A stretch of DNA of 64,000 nucleotides from Todiramphus chloris collaris (taxonomy: Eukaryota > Chordata > Aves > Coraciiformes > Alcedinidae). The position numbers and the translations under genes were made by a program. The stretch is taken from NCBI GenBank assembly GCA_025345505.1, contig JANVCC010000219.1, forward strand, positions 1,382,450 to 1,446,449. The letters are read 5' to 3'. The notes beneath the pieces were generated by a model. It was not told where the DNA came from and ran no database searches. It saw only the letters and a program-made list of their open reading frames with translations. Below are positions 1 through 12,200 of the stretch, one piece after another; position 1 is the stretch's first letter, and each line of letters starts with the position of its first letter.

Positions 1-519
1 AACCTCCTTAATGCCCTGGAAAATGTTTTTCCACTAATCTGTATTCTTAACCAAAGCGTAGGACTGCTGGTTGTCAGTGGGAGACCAGCTTTTCTTCCGA
101 CAAGGGACAAAGTGACCCTTGCAGAGATGCTGTACGGAACGTTATCCTTTCACCGATGGCCATGGGATGGAAGTAAGCTCATTTTGTGATAACTCTCCCC
201 AAAGGACAGCAAGCTCCTGGTGGCAGCATCTGATGAATCTCCAAATAAAGCCATTTTCCTTCAGAGCTTCTCTTCCCCTTTTGGGCATCGGATGCTTCTA
301 TCCATTTATACGCAACACAGTCAGAGTCTTCCCTGGTAGGTTTCGATGGCTGGAAGGAATTTCCTGTCTTTTCTACTTATTATTTTATGTAGGAGCCCAT
401 GGGAGCCTTGCAGTCACCAGGAGAAGGCAGGTCATTGTGAACTGGGTGTTGAAGCACTTGAACCGAGGTCATTTTCTCAGCCCTGGAAAAGTGTCATCGA
501 CTTTTCAAATGTACAACTT

Positions 520-542
520 CCCCCCCCCCCCCCCCCCCCCCC
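520..542. repeat. 23-base C homopolymer
   Basis: An uninterrupted run of 23 C. It lies in otherwise mixed-composition intronic sequence, and its exact length is likely polymorphic or uncertain in the assembly. Confidence 0.95.
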
Positions 543-3500
543 AGCATTCAATGAAACAAGTACTGTTTGATCCTTCCCCTCTGAAATCCACACTGAGATA
601 CAGCTGTAGACCCATGGGCAGGGATTTATTCCCCGTGGTGAGCTAGGATGTCTTTGTCGTGGAGCGGGGCTTAATTTAGGCGGGGTTTAGGTCCGTGACT
701 CAGCCTAATTCCCCTGTAATTGTAGGGCAGTCAAAAGGCAGGGGAATGAGGTCACTGGCTCAGTCACTCTTCCTTTTCAATGGCCTTTTGCATTAAACCC
801 AAGTTTGTTCTGGACCTCCTCTGCTGCCCATCTCTTCCGTAAACAGCCCAGGGTTGCCACTGCCAGTAATTTACACCCCTGCACACAATGTACAGTGCTG
901 CAGGCTGCCTTCAAATGGGATTCCCTTGGTGAAAATGTGGCAACTTCAGCTTCCCTTGCAGCTTTCCCTCTCAACTGTAACTTCCAGCAGCGGGCAAAGC
1001 AAGCTCGCTCCCCTTCGGAGGCTGGGTCAGTCTGGGGCTGGGATATTTGAGGGTATTCCAGCCTCGGCCAGCCTTCACCAAGGTGGTTTTTTGTGCTTAT
1101 TTTCCATTGTTTGCCTGAGAATTCAAGTATTTGATTACCTTCTTGGGAATTTATGCAACTGAGACAGCAAAAACAACTCTCATTTATATGACTTTAAGAC
1201 TCGTCTGCCTTTGTAGAAATAATTTCAAGTGCCTAATCTTGCATTTTCTATCCTCCCAGCTGTCATCTTTATTAATTTGCTTCCATCTAAATGACACGGT
1301 CCCGTGGTTTAATGGTAATTGTGTAAAGGCTAAATTAACTAGGAATACTACACTGTATTAATCTGCCCATTGTACTAGAAGTGATTAAAAGCAGCTTAAG
1401 CGGAGCGAGCATTCCTGCATTCCTTGAAGGACCCTGTGAGGGGTACTGGGTGTTTCCTCCAGTGTCACAGGAGCCTTTGAAGAGCAGTTATTTCTTACCC
1501 TTTGTTCATGCTTGTGTTCTTGGAATCCCGATACCGCATGTAAAAGTTACACTGGAATCCATTTACCTTTATGAGGGCAATAAAACTCTTCAAATATGTA
1601 GATAACGGATATATAGGAGCAGGGTTGGGAGAATTTGCTACGTGCTCAATATGTATCCCACCTTCCTGACTCCTCCGAGCCAAGAAGCATCATCTCCTTT
1701 CAATAAATGGATTCCTTGCTCTTTAAAAGTTCAGTAAAAATATTTAGTGTTGAGGCAGAGATGAAGATGACTCCAAGCCCTCGCTTTTGAGATTGGCTCT
1801 TAAAGGCTGCGGAGGAAGAGGGAGGGCAGATGGAGATAGACCCGAAGACAAGGCAAGGAGAGCAGCGAGCACTTGAGCTGCTCCTTGCCCTTGTTCTGGG
1901 CATTTCAGAACTGCAGAAGTGAAAGAAAAATTGGGAATGCATTCCAGCAGGAACTCTGGGTCCTTTCCACAGAAGAGTAATCCTCATCTATTTATCGCTC
2001 CATCTTATCAGAGCCTTTCAGAATTAGTTTGAGGTGATAACAGCAGGGTGTTTACAACAAGGCTAGCAAGGGAATGGCTATTTATAGAAAGCCTTTCACT
2101 CAGGAAACGGGTAAATCAAATGAAAACCTTTTCTGAGAGAGGATGGTGAAGTGCTGGTGTTTTGAACTCGGCGCGGGTTGCGTTCTAACTGCTGAGCTTG
2201 GCTAGCTGTACATTTAATCACCTAGGTTGGTGTTTCTTTACAGAAATGGATCTGTTTGCCTTAAAATGGATGATTTACCTGAATACTGAAATGAAGGAAG
2301 ATGGGAATATCTGTTGAAAAGGAGGTGGGGTTTATATGTTAGCAGGTCTTGATGGGTGTTTCTTTTAAGGTCCCCAGCTAGCCCAAATGTAACCTGTGCT
2401 GCTTTGATGTACTCCTGGAAGCTTCAGAAAGGCTGCCAGCTTTACTGGGATTTTTTGCAGCTGGTAACTGTGGAAATGAGGCAGATGGCCTCGTTTTGCT
2501 CTCCAGACTAATGCTGGGCTTTGTGCTGGCTTACTGTGCAAACCCCTTTTCATGAGAGCTCTAACTGGGGATCCCTTTGGTGGGTCCCCACTTGAAGCCC
2601 CCAGGCTCAATCTGGAGAGCTGGAAACCCCCGGTGCCACTGCAGTGCTCAAAGCATCCACTTTTTCCCCTTCTGTAACACGTTGCCAGGAGGTTATAAGG
2701 CAGTTCTCAAAAGACATAATCCTCACCCTACATGGGAAAAATTTCCTGCAGTTAAAAGCCTCCTAAATTACTTCTCTTAGAGCTGTGATGTAAGAATCTT
2801 CCATGTAGTCATGTGCATCAGCTGAGATAATGCACTATTTTAACTTGGCAGGCTCCGAGAGGACATTCATGAAAGCTTTCATTAGGTGTTTATAGCAAAT
2901 AGAAAGGAAATTCATGCCACAGAAGTTTGCCTGTACTTTCCGACAGCTTAGCGTTAGATCTTATTATGGCTTCAAATCTCTCCTGTAACTACTTGTCTCC
3001 TCGGCTGCCAGATTCTTGGCAAGGTGTCTGGGTTTTGCAGAGTCCTTAGGCAGCAGTAGGAGGTGAGGAATGACAAGCAGACTGTCCCGAGCGCCGTAAA
3101 AATACAAATGTATTTTTGATAGGGTGATGGTGAATATTGGGGCACGCGTCCCTGACATCATTTCAAAGCTGCCGCGAGGCTAGAGCTGTGTAGACTGCCC
3201 CTCCTTTGCTACACTGATGTGTTCTTCATTATTTTACATCTGCTTGATTGGATCCTTGCTTTTTCTCCCTTTTCCTCCTGTCCAAACGCCCTTCTCTGTG
3301 CTGATATTTCGATCATCTCTTAAACTGTCTCCTGTGTTCTGGTGATTATAAACTGGGAAGAGAACTGAGAATTAGGGGGGGGAAGGAAAGGTGAAGCAAA
3401 GAGAAATGCAGCTATCTGTGGAAAAATGTGGATTCTTCTTGTGCTACTAAAGAAAATCAGCTCAGGGCTCGTGCAGTGGATTTTCTGTCGAAGCTGCGAA

Positions 3501-3960
3501 GCTTTTGGGATGCTTGGCTTCAGAAACAAGTCCTGAGTGCGACGTGGTCATGTGTGCTGGTAATGCTTTCACTGACCTGTTAGACCTATTGACGGCTGTG
3601 TTTTATCGCTCTCCTCAAATTCATGGTCTGAGGTGGAAGGAAAGGGCTATGAGGTTGAGGTCAGTGTGCTGCAGGGAAGAGAAGCAGGTTGGGGCCCCCC
3701 TGCTTTAGACACCAGGGTGCAGCCCAGTCCGGTCAGACCCCCAGTTGTGTTTTTAGTGTGGAGGAGAGGAGCTGAAAGTCCCATTTGGGGACAGGCTGCA
3801 GGAATCTTTTATTTATTGTAAATATTTGCTTAGCATACCCAGTGTGGCATTTGCAGTGGTGGGGAGGGGTTCTTTTCTCTACAGTACTCACATTAGTAGC
3901 CACACATCTTGGCAAACTATTAAAACTGGATTGAAGGCCTGGGATAAGATGGATTTTTGG

Positions 3961-4264
3961 GGTTTTTTCTCTTTTCCTTTCTTTTCCTTTTTTTCTTTTT
4001 TCTCTTTTCCTTTTTTTCTTTTTTCTCTTTTCCTTTTTTCTCTTTTCCTTTTNNNNNNNNNNTTTTTTTCTCTTTTCCTTTTCCTTTTTTTCTCTTTTCC
4101 TTTTCCTTTCTTTCTCTTTTTCTTTTCCTTTTCCTTTTCCTTTCTTTCTCTTTTTCTTTTCCTTTCCTTTTTTTCTTTCTCTTTTTCTTTTCCTTTCCTT
4201 TTTTTCTTTCTCTTTTTCTTTTCCTTTCCTTTTTTTCTTTCTCTTTTTCTTTGTTTTTCTTTTT
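3961..4264. repeat. Polypyrimidine (T/C) tract with 31-bp tandem units
   Basis: About 300 bases of almost pure pyrimidine on the + strand. The 3' part is a tandem array: the string CTTTCTC recurs at 4144, 4175, 4206 and 4237, an exact 31-base period. The 5' part is a looser TCTTTTCCTTTT pattern. The tract is interrupted by an N gap. Long open frames on both strands here are low-complexity artefacts. Confidence 0.95.
4053..4062. other. Assembly gap (10 N) inside the polypyrimidine tract
   Basis: Ten N flanked on both sides by the same T/C repeat type. Ten is probably a placeholder, so the real tract length is unknown. Confidence 0.98.
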
Positions 4265-7200
4265 AAGCCAGTGAAGCTTCAGATTCTGGGACACACACGC
4301 TGGTGCCTATCTTCTGCTGTTTAAATACATTTGATTAAATGAAGAACATTAAGCAATTTTTAAGTTTCCCTAAACAATGGATGGCTTTTTTTCCTGTGAT
4401 GATGACATGAGTCAGTTCTAATAACCCCTTTTCACTGTGCACTTCTGTTGCTGAAACCGAGCGCTGCAGTATTGTTGGTAACTCCTTTCTAAACAACCCG
4501 ACTTCCAATTTGCAGAAGACATTTCTCTCGCTCCGTTCCGTCCTGCTGTAGCCTGTATTTATTGCTGTAATGATGTGGATGCTGGAGATGAGCTGTCCAA
4601 AGGAATCACATGGCTTTACTGGGACACTGGGATAATAGCGCGCTGTGTTCCGCAGCTCAGCCTCCTCCCGCAGCCTCCCCTTTGTCTGCGCGGGGTCTCT
4701 GGGAGCTCGTTGTGACCTTTTCAGCGCAGGAGACCGAGGTTCTACAAGTTTCTCAAATTAGCACTTGGGCCAGGCTATTTCTGTATGTTGACCGAAAGAA
4801 TTTGAGATGACGAATAATTGCAACGCAGTTTAAAAGCACTGGCTGGGCTACTGTTTCCTGCCCCTGCTATTGCAGGGTTAGCAAAAAAAAAACGACTTCA
4901 AGATGTCCAACTTCTGCTTCTCATTTGTTCAGAGATGCTTGTAGGTATCTATGTCAGACCCACATAATGAAATTTAGCCCCCCTGCTGTACCGTTGGTGG
5001 GTAGATAAACATAAAGCCGTTTCTCAGAGACTAAAGGGCAGCTTTCTCACTTTTGCAGCAATTAAACAAACAAAAAAAAAGGGCTTTTTTTTTTCAAGTC
5101 AACTTTTCCTCAGGCTTATGGGCTCTGTTCTGCCCTCTGTCCTTCACTGAAGGTTTGTAGCATCTGTCTCGGTAGTTTGGTAATGTTTTCTTCAAAGAGA
5201 ATGGTCGTTAGGAATACTGAGTTTACACAGAGGAGTTTATTAGGACAAAACACCAGAGGGTGGGATGTACAAAATCCATTTTGTGATTCTGTGCAGCACC
5301 ATCAGATTGCCACCCCCTGATAGGCAAAAATAAATGTTGATACACCATCAGCTGCCTTCGGTGCCTGGCGTTTGTGGGACTGGTGTTGGCTGAAGATTTC
5401 CTTACATGGGCATTTGCTATTTGGTAATTAACCGGTAGCTAACAGCACAGCAACCTAATCCCTCTCCAGATTACCTGCTTCCAAATGAGTCACAGTAAAT
5501 GGCTTTTATCTGCAGCTCCGACAACAGTTGCACAGGAGCGTTCTTTGCCTCGGCTGTTTCATAAGCCGCGCTTGTGTTGTCTTCTGCAGGTCTTGAGTGC
5601 ACAGAGCTCTTCTCTACCCTTCAGCCGTGAACGAGATAAGGCTTTGCCATCGCCGAAACCAGTTTAGTCCTGCTGGTTTCTGGCAAAGAGTTTGGTTGGA
5701 CAGAACCGACGTGAGCGTGGACTTGGCTATGAGCTAAAAATGAGAGCGTAGCACAGTGGCTTTTGAGACAGCTGGTGGCATCTCTCTGGAAATGGGGGGT
5801 TCTTCCCAACTGCTCGAGTTCTCCCTTTCCTGGTTGTTTGGTAACCATGCCGGTTGCTGGCACGATGATCACCCGTCAGCACCGCGAGTCCCGTCGGAGA
5901 ACGGCAGTGTGGGAAACAGCCTTGGGAATATGATGTTGTCCTCCAGTAGAGTCAAATCAGGATGTGTCCAGCTTCTTACATTTCCTTTTTATTGTTAATA
6001 GAAATAGACAGAGAAAGGAAAAAGCCAAACAAGCGGATATACCTACAATATGGGGGAAATGCCTCGGAGTAAATTGAAACAAGAGGAAGAGAACTGGGAA
6101 TTTGAGCATTGTCCCAGGAAGGCTGATGTAGAAGCTACCTAAGCTACAATAAAATATTCACAAAGATGACTTAATTCTGCATGATTGAGCCAAAAAGAAG
6201 CCCAAAATGCAGCCCTCTGATTCTCATCTTGCCCAGACTGTCATGTTGTATCGAGCCATGTCAAATGGGTGGTTGGCTATGAATCTTATCAGATGTTTTG
6301 TGGTCAGACCTAATCATATTTACTGTGCCGTGCGTGGGCTGTATCATATTCCTAGAATCAGAGCTGACTTGTCAAGCAAACTGTCTGATGTTTCCTTTCA
6401 GAATGACATGTCACTGGAGGTGCCTTGGTGGCACAGAGATGTGGTGCTGGAAGGTCCCACTCCCCGGCAGTCTGCTGAGCTCAGACTGACTGTACAAGAG
6501 GGGTATCCTCTTGACATGGGGAATAGTAGCTGTGTGTCTTAATGCCAAAGAGCTGCTTGCTAGAAGTTGATGTCTTCACTGATTTAATTGTTTTGCAGCT
6601 CACATGTCCATGATATGGTTTTGATACCTCTGTGGCTGTCTCAACAAAACTAAGGGCTGATCTCAGTCGTTGCACGTTTAAAGTTCATCATAGCATTTCT
6701 CTTTTGCAGTGGGAACTTCCTAGAAGGAAGTTTTTGAGCAGTGGTTCTTCTCTGCGTTGTACATTTTCCCTCTCCCCACGTCTTCAATCTTTGCTCTGGG
6801 TATTTTCCTAGCTGCAGACTGGTTTGTCCTTCCCTCGCTCCCTTGGCCGCTTCTCTTTCATCGTACTGAGTAAATCCTGCAAGCCACAGGCCAAGCTTGT
6901 AGGCCTTGCATTTGCTTTTTTTTTTTTTCCACAAGGCTCTTTTGTTGGAAGCAGTTCTGGGCGAGCTTCGGTCCCTGCTGAGCTCGCTGGAAAATGGAAG
7001 GCAGGCTCTGTTTGCTCAAGTTACCGAACAAATCCTGCTCCTCTTCCCCGGGGTCTGCTCTGCTCTGCCCGGAGTGAAAACTGCCCTTCAGCTGTCAGAA
7101 GCTGCAGCAGATCCACGCTGCAGAATTATTTGCTCATGCTTAAGAGACGTGTGTTTGTCCGGGGGTTGCGAACGCTGTCGTGAAGGTTTTGACAGGAGTG

Positions 7201-7759
7201 AAAAATGAAATTGTCCCTGGTGCTGAGGGGAATACAACTGGTTTTAATTCTGCTGCAGCCTGGCCCTGCCCACCACGGTGCTGAGGAGTGGACTCTGCCT
7301 CAGCTATGAATGTCCCAGGGGTTCGTGGTCGCTGGGACAGGTCGGGCACAGATTTGTAAAGCCGTCTTGCCAACGCTGGCAATCGTTACAGGAGGGTACA
7401 GAAAGCAGCGTTCAGTTTACCTTCCCTATCAGTTACTGTGTCCTGAATTACATCAGAAGCTGTGCTCCTAGAGCTCGCCACCCAGTGATATCTTATCAGC
7501 TGGAACACTTCAGGAGAAGCCAGAAGTCACTTCTCTGCAGGAAACGGTTGTGTTCCTGCAGTCAGTGTGGAGAACACTGCTGAGAAAATGTGATTTCTCA
7601 GTGGAACTCTGACTCGAGAGGACGGACGGGATGGATTGAACAGACAGAGGCCTTTGGTGGTTTTGCTCTTTAAATGGGAAAAGCTCTGTTCCTCCAGAGC
7701 AGCTGTGACTTCCTTAATGCCTGAGAGGAGTGGAAGTAGCAGAGCAGCCAGGTCAAAAT

Positions 7760-8338
7760 GTAAAGGTGCTATGAGCTCACAGGGGATTCTGCCCCTCTAC
7801 TCCACCCTGGTGAGACCTCACCTGCATCGCTGTGTCCAGTTCTGGAGCCCCTGTCACGGGAAGGCTGTGGATGTGCTGGGACGTGTCCAGAGAAGGGCAC
7901 CAGGATGCTCAGAGGCTGGAGCACCTCTGCTATGGGGACAGACTGAGAGAGTTGGGGTTGGTCAGGCTGGAGAAGAGAAGGCTCCGGGGAGACCTTATTG
8001 TGGCCTTCCAGTATCTGAAGGGGGCTACAAGGAAGCTGGGGAGGGACTTGTTAGGCTGTGGGGCAGGGACAGGACTGGAGGGAATGGATTAAAACTAGAG
8101 AGAGGTGGATTCAGGTTGGACAGGAGGAAGAATTTCTTCCCCAGGAGGGTGGTGAGACCCTGGCCCAGGCTGCCCAGAGAGGGGGTGGAAGCCCCATCCT
8201 TGGAAGTGTTGAAACGCAGGCTGGCTGGGGCTGTGAGCACCCTGCTCTAGTGGGAGGTGTCCCTGCCCATGGCAGGGGGGTTGGCACTGGGTGAGCTTTA
8301 AGGTCCCTTCCAACCCTGACAGTTCTCTGATTCTGTGA
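7760..8338 (+). mobile_element. CR1 retrotransposon fragment, 3' end
   Basis: A 5'-truncated CR1 in the + orientation. It contains degraded codons from the C-terminal part of ORF2 (the GRLWMCWDVSREGHQDAQ-like and RRLRGDLIVAF-like strings) and ends with the family 3' signature: the GGTCCCTTCCAACCCTGACA stretch, then TTCTCTGATTCTGTGA. Frames are broken. It is very similar to the copies at 27078 (inverted) and 42011 (direct), so it belongs to the same subfamily. Confidence 0.93.
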
Positions 8339-8515
8339 AGCACCACAAAGAATAACCATATCTGGTCGGGTTCGTTTCGGGAGGATGTGCTCCTGGCCAT
8401 CGCTGGCAGCAGCTGAGGTTTTGAACACTTCTCCCAGGTTGAACCATATTTAAAACCATTTGCAGCTGTGGAATAGGCAGGTCAGTGATATGGAGGTTTG
8501 GGGTATGTTGTCACG

Positions 8516-8572
8516 GGTCTGAGATGATCTTTTGAGGTCCCTTCCAACCCTTAACATGCTGTGGTTCTGTGA
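8516..8572 (+). mobile_element. Short CR1 3' tail
   Basis: Only the last roughly 55 bases of a CR1 are recognisable: GGTCCCTTCCAACCC followed by TGGTTCTGTGA. It sits just downstream of a longer CR1 and is either a separate, heavily truncated insertion or an old remnant. Confidence 0.75.
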
Positions 8573-9028
8573 CCTTTTTTCTCAGGTGAATATGAAGTGA
8601 GTTTAGAGAAGCAGAGTGGGCATTCCATGGCAAAGAGGAAGCCGTACAAGACTTTTCTTTCCAGTAAAAGTAACTTATCTACTTGTGGAAGTTCTGGGCT
8701 CTCTCTTGCAGAATGGCTTAGAAACTAGGATGCTGATTAAGTTAGAAACATGAGGGAAAATAAAGCTTTTTTTGCATGGCACTTGTTCAGTTCAGAGCTC
8801 CAACACCTCTGTGTTATGAGAGCGAGCTGAACTGATTTTCTTCCATCCAGAGCAGTTAGACAGTTGAGAAAGATTGTTTTCTGAACTTGGCCTTGCTTGA
8901 AGTGAAAGCTGGGCAGCAGTGAGCTTGATGGCTTTATCTGGTTTACCCTATTTCTCCATCAACCTAAAAAACCAGAAAATATTTCTTTTAAGGCAGTAGT
9001 ATTTCAAGTGAATTTGTTACTGTGACAT

Positions 9029-9201
9029 TGGAACAGGCTGCCCAGGGAGGTGGCCGAGTCACTGTTCCTGAATGGGCTGAAGGGTGGTTTAGATGTGGTG
9101 TTGGGGGACATGGTTTAGGGGTGAACTTTGTGGAGTAGGGTTCATGGTTGGACTCGATGATCCCATTGGTCTTTTCCAACTGGAATGATTCTATGATTCC
9201 A
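9029..9201 (+). mobile_element. CR1 fragment, 3' end
   Basis: Begins in the GGAACAGGCTGCCCAGGGAG motif typical of the CR1 3' region and ends with AATGATTCTATGATTCC. Divergence and sequence differ from the copy at 7760, so it comes from another subfamily. Confidence 0.9.
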
Positions 9202-12200
9202 TGTGATATGGCAATAGACTACCAACATTAGTAGCCTTGGATGTGCTGAAAAATGGAAGACCTTCAAGGCTGGTTGGTTGGGTTTTTTCCTTTATCTATG
9301 GGGTTGAAAATAACTGAAGTTCATAACAGGTGCTTTTGTATCATGCAAGGCCCTTTGCAAGGATCTCATGTGAAAAGAGCCAAGAGCAGCCTCACCCCTT
9401 GTGTTATGCCCAGTTTGAATAAGTATCTTGGGTATTTGGTAATGGAGTTCTGGGTGCAAGTACAAAAGGAGAGCTCCAAAGCTTGTCTAAAGACAGCTCC
9501 GATTTCAACCCGGCCTTTATTTAGCACACTGTTGTTTGCAAGAATAAGTCATACAGGAGAGTATGACCTGTAGCTTAAAACGTGTTTCATGTTGGCCGTG
9601 AATATTGCACAATTATATGTAGATTCTCCCTAATGCATTCAAGGCACCATAATTTTCTTTGGAAAGGAATGCAGGCACGGCGGCTGCTCCTGCTTGAAGC
9701 TGCTGAACTCTTGCGACGTTACGCACGGCTTTTGTTTAAACGCCCGGTGTGGTCAGGAACAAAACACAACTGAACTCGCAGATGATTTTTCTTGTGGCTC
9801 CAGTAACAGGCTGGAGCATCTTTCCAGGCAGAGGTAATCGGGAGGCGTAATTATGCGATGTTTTTCTGGGTAGTAAGTCCTTTTAGTAATTCTCTTTGCA
9901 AGCCTTTGCTGCCGCTCGAAGGTCTGCACGCTGGTTTAAGTAGAGCACGAGTCTAGAATAGGACTTCAGTATTAAGCTCTTCTTTAGACACCCAAATACT
10001 AACAGTGCAAAAGGTACAAGTTCTGCTGTGCAGCGATTTTTTTTTTTTTTTTTTCTTTCCCCTGTATCATCCAGACCATTGCTAGAGGTTCAAGGACACA
10101 GACTCCTCCGCCGCTCTGATGCTTGGGAAATTTGATGCTACGATAACTGACTTCTAGCAAAGAGATGGCTGTGGAGGGATGTTGTTTGCAACAGGCAAGG
10201 AGCATGACTTCATTCAGAAGCACTGCTGCCGTTGTGTTCCGGCCAGGCTTTAATGGAATCAGACTTTCCCATTAAATTAATACGTTTTACATGGAGCCCA
10301 TCAACTAACATTTAATTTGCTTCAATAAGAAGCTGGGGCGTGTGGGATCAGAATGGGCTGTGCTTGGGCTAATCTGGAAGGATCTCTGTATTACAGCATC
10401 TTAAAAATGCTCACTTAAATGAGAGGTAGAATTGGTGAATAAGCTAATTGCCTACTGCAAGCTTCTATCTAATTTAGTGCTCGACTAAAACTGGGTGGGA
10501 AAATGGATCTTTTAATCAAGGATTCTAAAAGCGGAGAGAATGGTACATGGTTGGTTGGGGTTTTTTTTGTTGTTGTGGTTTCTTTTTTTGCTTAACAAAA
10601 TAAAGAAGGCTTCGTAGAGGGTTTTTTATAATGAAATTCATCTTGCATGGTCCAGTTGTTTTGAGCCGCGTGAAAACACGCGGGCAGCCGTTTGTGTTTA
10701 CAATCCCCAACTGCTTTCTAGTATCAGGAATGGTTTCATGAGATTGCAGATGCAGGTCCTTCTCTCAATTAAGAAACACCATTGCAAATGGTTACCTAGA
10801 GACTGATCCTAAAATTCTGCTGGAGCAGAACTTGCTCCTTTTTGCTCTGTTAGCACTTGGGTGTTTCCTTGTAAAGGAGAGGTTAATATTCACGTCCCAT
10901 TCCAGACTCCTGTTCTACTTAATTTCTGCTTCAGCAGAATTTTAGTATCGTCAAGGTTTCTCTACATCTGTCCAGAAAGTCTTGAACACCAAAGCTTTCA
11001 ATTCCTCCCCAAAATGAGCAAAGTATGTTTCTCTCCAGCAGCGTGCCCTGCCCAAACTTCTGTCTCGGGCGATTACTGGATTAGGCTGCGGATTCTCTTG
11101 GGTGAGAATAAAAGTTTGTACATCTGACGGGCCGTTAAGTCCATTCGTATGAAATCAGTGGATAATAACCAGAGTTATAAACTGTAATGTTGATAGTTAT
11201 TATCTAGGTGTTGGAAAAGGGATTAGTGGGCATGTTCCTACAGACCCGCAGCGAGAGGCAGCGCGTAATGAGCGTGAGTAATGCGGAATGATTCACTTGG
11301 TTGGGCTGGTGCATGTTAAGTGTTAAATCTCGTGCCAGCGCCCGGTGAGCGGTGTGGAGCTCCTGTAAACAACGTATGGGCGTCAAAAAAGATCCCACCA
11401 GGCAAAAGAACGAGCCACGGAGGAGCGGGACCGCAAAGAGATGTCTCTGACCTGTGACGGCAGCGCCCGGACGTGTCATTACTTGGTCTTGCCATGGCAT
11501 GGGTGTTTTCTTCCATCTTCTCAAGGTGTGGTACATCAGAGAGAGCATCTTAGATGCTTCATATCCAACAGATGAGCAAGGCTGGGTGCACCTCGTGCCA
11601 AAAATGGAGTAGTGGTGTCTTAGCATGCCAGAAATAAAGGCTGCACTGTTTCCCTCACAGTTCATCCCTTCAGTATATTTATATTTTCAGGAACCATTGT
11701 TAATATTTTCATGAGCATTTTGGAGTCATTTTTCAAACTAACACTTTTTGTTTCCTTTTGTGGACTTAAGCACTCAAGATCTTGGGTTTTCCTTTCGGTT
11801 ACTGCTTTCTCCCCATAAGCTGCAGGGGAGACACTCCAACAGTAACAAAAGGGAGCGAAAAGCTGCAGTTGGTACCCGAGAGAACGGTGGGGTGTAGTGT
11901 AGGCCACCACAAACGTTTGCTGTTCTGTTTCTCTTTGGTGCTTTTCATCTCTGCACGACTTGTATAAAACTACCAGGAAGAAAGGGCTTGTCTTCCTAAA
12001 GGGTGTTTCTTACAGAATGAATGTACTGTCATTGGGGGAATATTTGCTTCCTTGAGGGAGGGATATTTTTAATGCAAGAAACAGTGACAATTGATACCAT
12101 CAGACATCCTTAACTCTCAGCTGGTCTGCTAGTGCCTTTCTGCCTTCAGCAAGAATTATAGTTGGCATAGTTCGTAAGGACATTGGTTCCTCTCTGAATA

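Noticed and set aside
3826-4294. Phe/Ser-rich and Lys/Glu-rich open frames on both strands
   Set aside because: Low-complexity translation of the polypyrimidine tract across an N gap.
7636-8294. Open frames up to 204 codons on the + strand
   Set aside because: They are CR1 sequence in mixed frames, listed as a mobile element.
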